This document shows positions 63,601 through 64,000 of a DNA stretch of 64,000 bases, one piece after another. Each line of letters begins with the position of its first letter. The first letter of the stretch is position 1. Source of the DNA: Flavobacteriales bacterium (lineage in GTDB: Bacteria > Bacteroidota > Bacteroidia > Flavobacteriales_D > Sanyastnellaceae); contig JADKIZ010000012.1 of assembly GCA_016722445.1 (NCBI GenBank), forward strand, positions 62,001 through 126,000, read 5' to 3'. The notes under the pieces were generated by a model that had not been told where the DNA came from, ran no database searches, and saw only the letters and a list, made by a program, of their open reading frames with translations. The position numbers and the translations under genes are program-made.

Positions 63601-63937
63601 ACAAAGAGTAATTAGAATAAATAAGGTTACATGTTTTCAAATCACCCCACTATACGGGACCAAAGAAAAATGTTTCATTTTACCCGAAATTGTTTTGAAG
63701 AGCCAATGGTCCAAAACAAATCAAAGAAAAATTTAAACGAAACAGGTAATTCAGTTCATATAGCTACAACAGGGTCGTAGGAATGTGAACAAACGTAATG
63801 TTTGTCATTAAAAGAAATTAATTTCTCTCGATATAAAAACGTGAGATTTTCAACACCTTTTTTTTTCTCTTGTGGAAAACAAAATAAATGGCGGATGCGC
63901 ACCTTTGTGTGGTTGATTTGCATTTTGCATAGTAGAA
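63601..63937. other. Gene-free divergent intergenic region
   Basis: Between the two divergent secreted-protein genes I see only AT-rich sequence with no gene. There is no clear promoter match; TTACTCTTTG just upstream of the lipoprotein-like start is one base longer than a TAnnTTTG element. Confidence 0.35.
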
Positions 63938-64000
63938 ATGAAAATAGTATCAATCCTGTACTTGAATGTTTTACTGTTGTGTGCATATCCTGCAAATGCA
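63938..64000 (+). CDS. Start of a secreted protein (cut by window edge)
   Basis: The ATG at 63938 opens a 21-residue hydrophobic stretch (KIVSILYLNVLLLCAYPANA) with the form of a signal peptide. Nothing of the mature protein is visible. Confidence 0.5.
   Translation, partial: MKIVSILYLNVLLLCAYPANA

Noticed and set aside
63756..63995. Minus-strand open frame of 79 codons
   Set aside because: It is low-complexity, lacks a start context, and lies antisense to the new secreted-protein start.

Overview
The window comes from a member of the Bacteroidota. Several secreted proteins end in type IX secretion (T9SS) sorting domains of both type A (YPNP motif) and type B (gliding-motility C-terminal domain). 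Other supporting features are gliding-type PKD/CUB surface proteins, Tricorn-like and NHL-propeller proteins, a TamB-like protein, an MgtE and Bacteroidota-style collagen-like proteins. Finer placement, for example within Flavobacteriales, cannot be settled from this sequence.

Layout. 1-4.2 kb: a partial Ntn-hydrolase, then a small T9SS protein next to a collagen-like protein. 4.4-11.5 kb: a tightly overlapping eight-gene minus-strand operon encoding a SpeD-like pyruvoyl enzyme, two zinc-ribbon DUF4178 proteins, a small one-helix membrane protein, a DUF350 membrane protein, a membrane-anchored spermidine-synthase-like protein, a probably Tat-exported FAD amine-oxidase-like protein and a polytopic membrane protein. 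This is the most interesting system in the window. 11.9-14 kb: a TPR/adenylate-cyclase protein. 14.2-15.65 kb: a gene-free block with two ~600 bp direct repeats and a large cruciform-forming inverted repeat, then tRNA-Ser(GGA). 15.8-19.4 kb: two more collagen-like proteins, a TPR protein and a second T9SS companion. 19.7-25.6 kb: a 2-hydroxyacid dehydrogenase, MgtE and a Tricorn protease homologue.

25.7-33.6 kb: a plus-strand operon encoding an NHL-propeller/TPR/transglutaminase-like giant, a FecR-like protein and a CHASE2-adenylate cyclase, probably an envelope-sensing cAMP system. 33.6-43.9 kb: an MFS transporter, a glycosyltransferase, TadA, a large type-B T9SS surface protein, DUF423, tryptophan 2,3-dioxygenase, a DCC-family thiol protein and a PQQ-type sugar dehydrogenase. 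44-50 kb: MazG, glutathione peroxidase, a P-loop kinase-like protein, an acyl-CoA thioesterase, an ECF sigma factor with two partner genes, and MoeA/MoaA of molybdenum-cofactor synthesis. 51-63.6 kb: TamB, a ~2,460-residue MopE-repeat secreted protein and a small lipoprotein-like gene. The start of a further secreted protein lies at the right edge.

Caution: about a dozen genes are interrupted by apparent single-base losses, mostly in homopolymer runs, and two by in-frame stops. The frame on both sides is conserved in each case, so I read most of them as uncorrected long-read sequencing errors and annotate the genes at full length.
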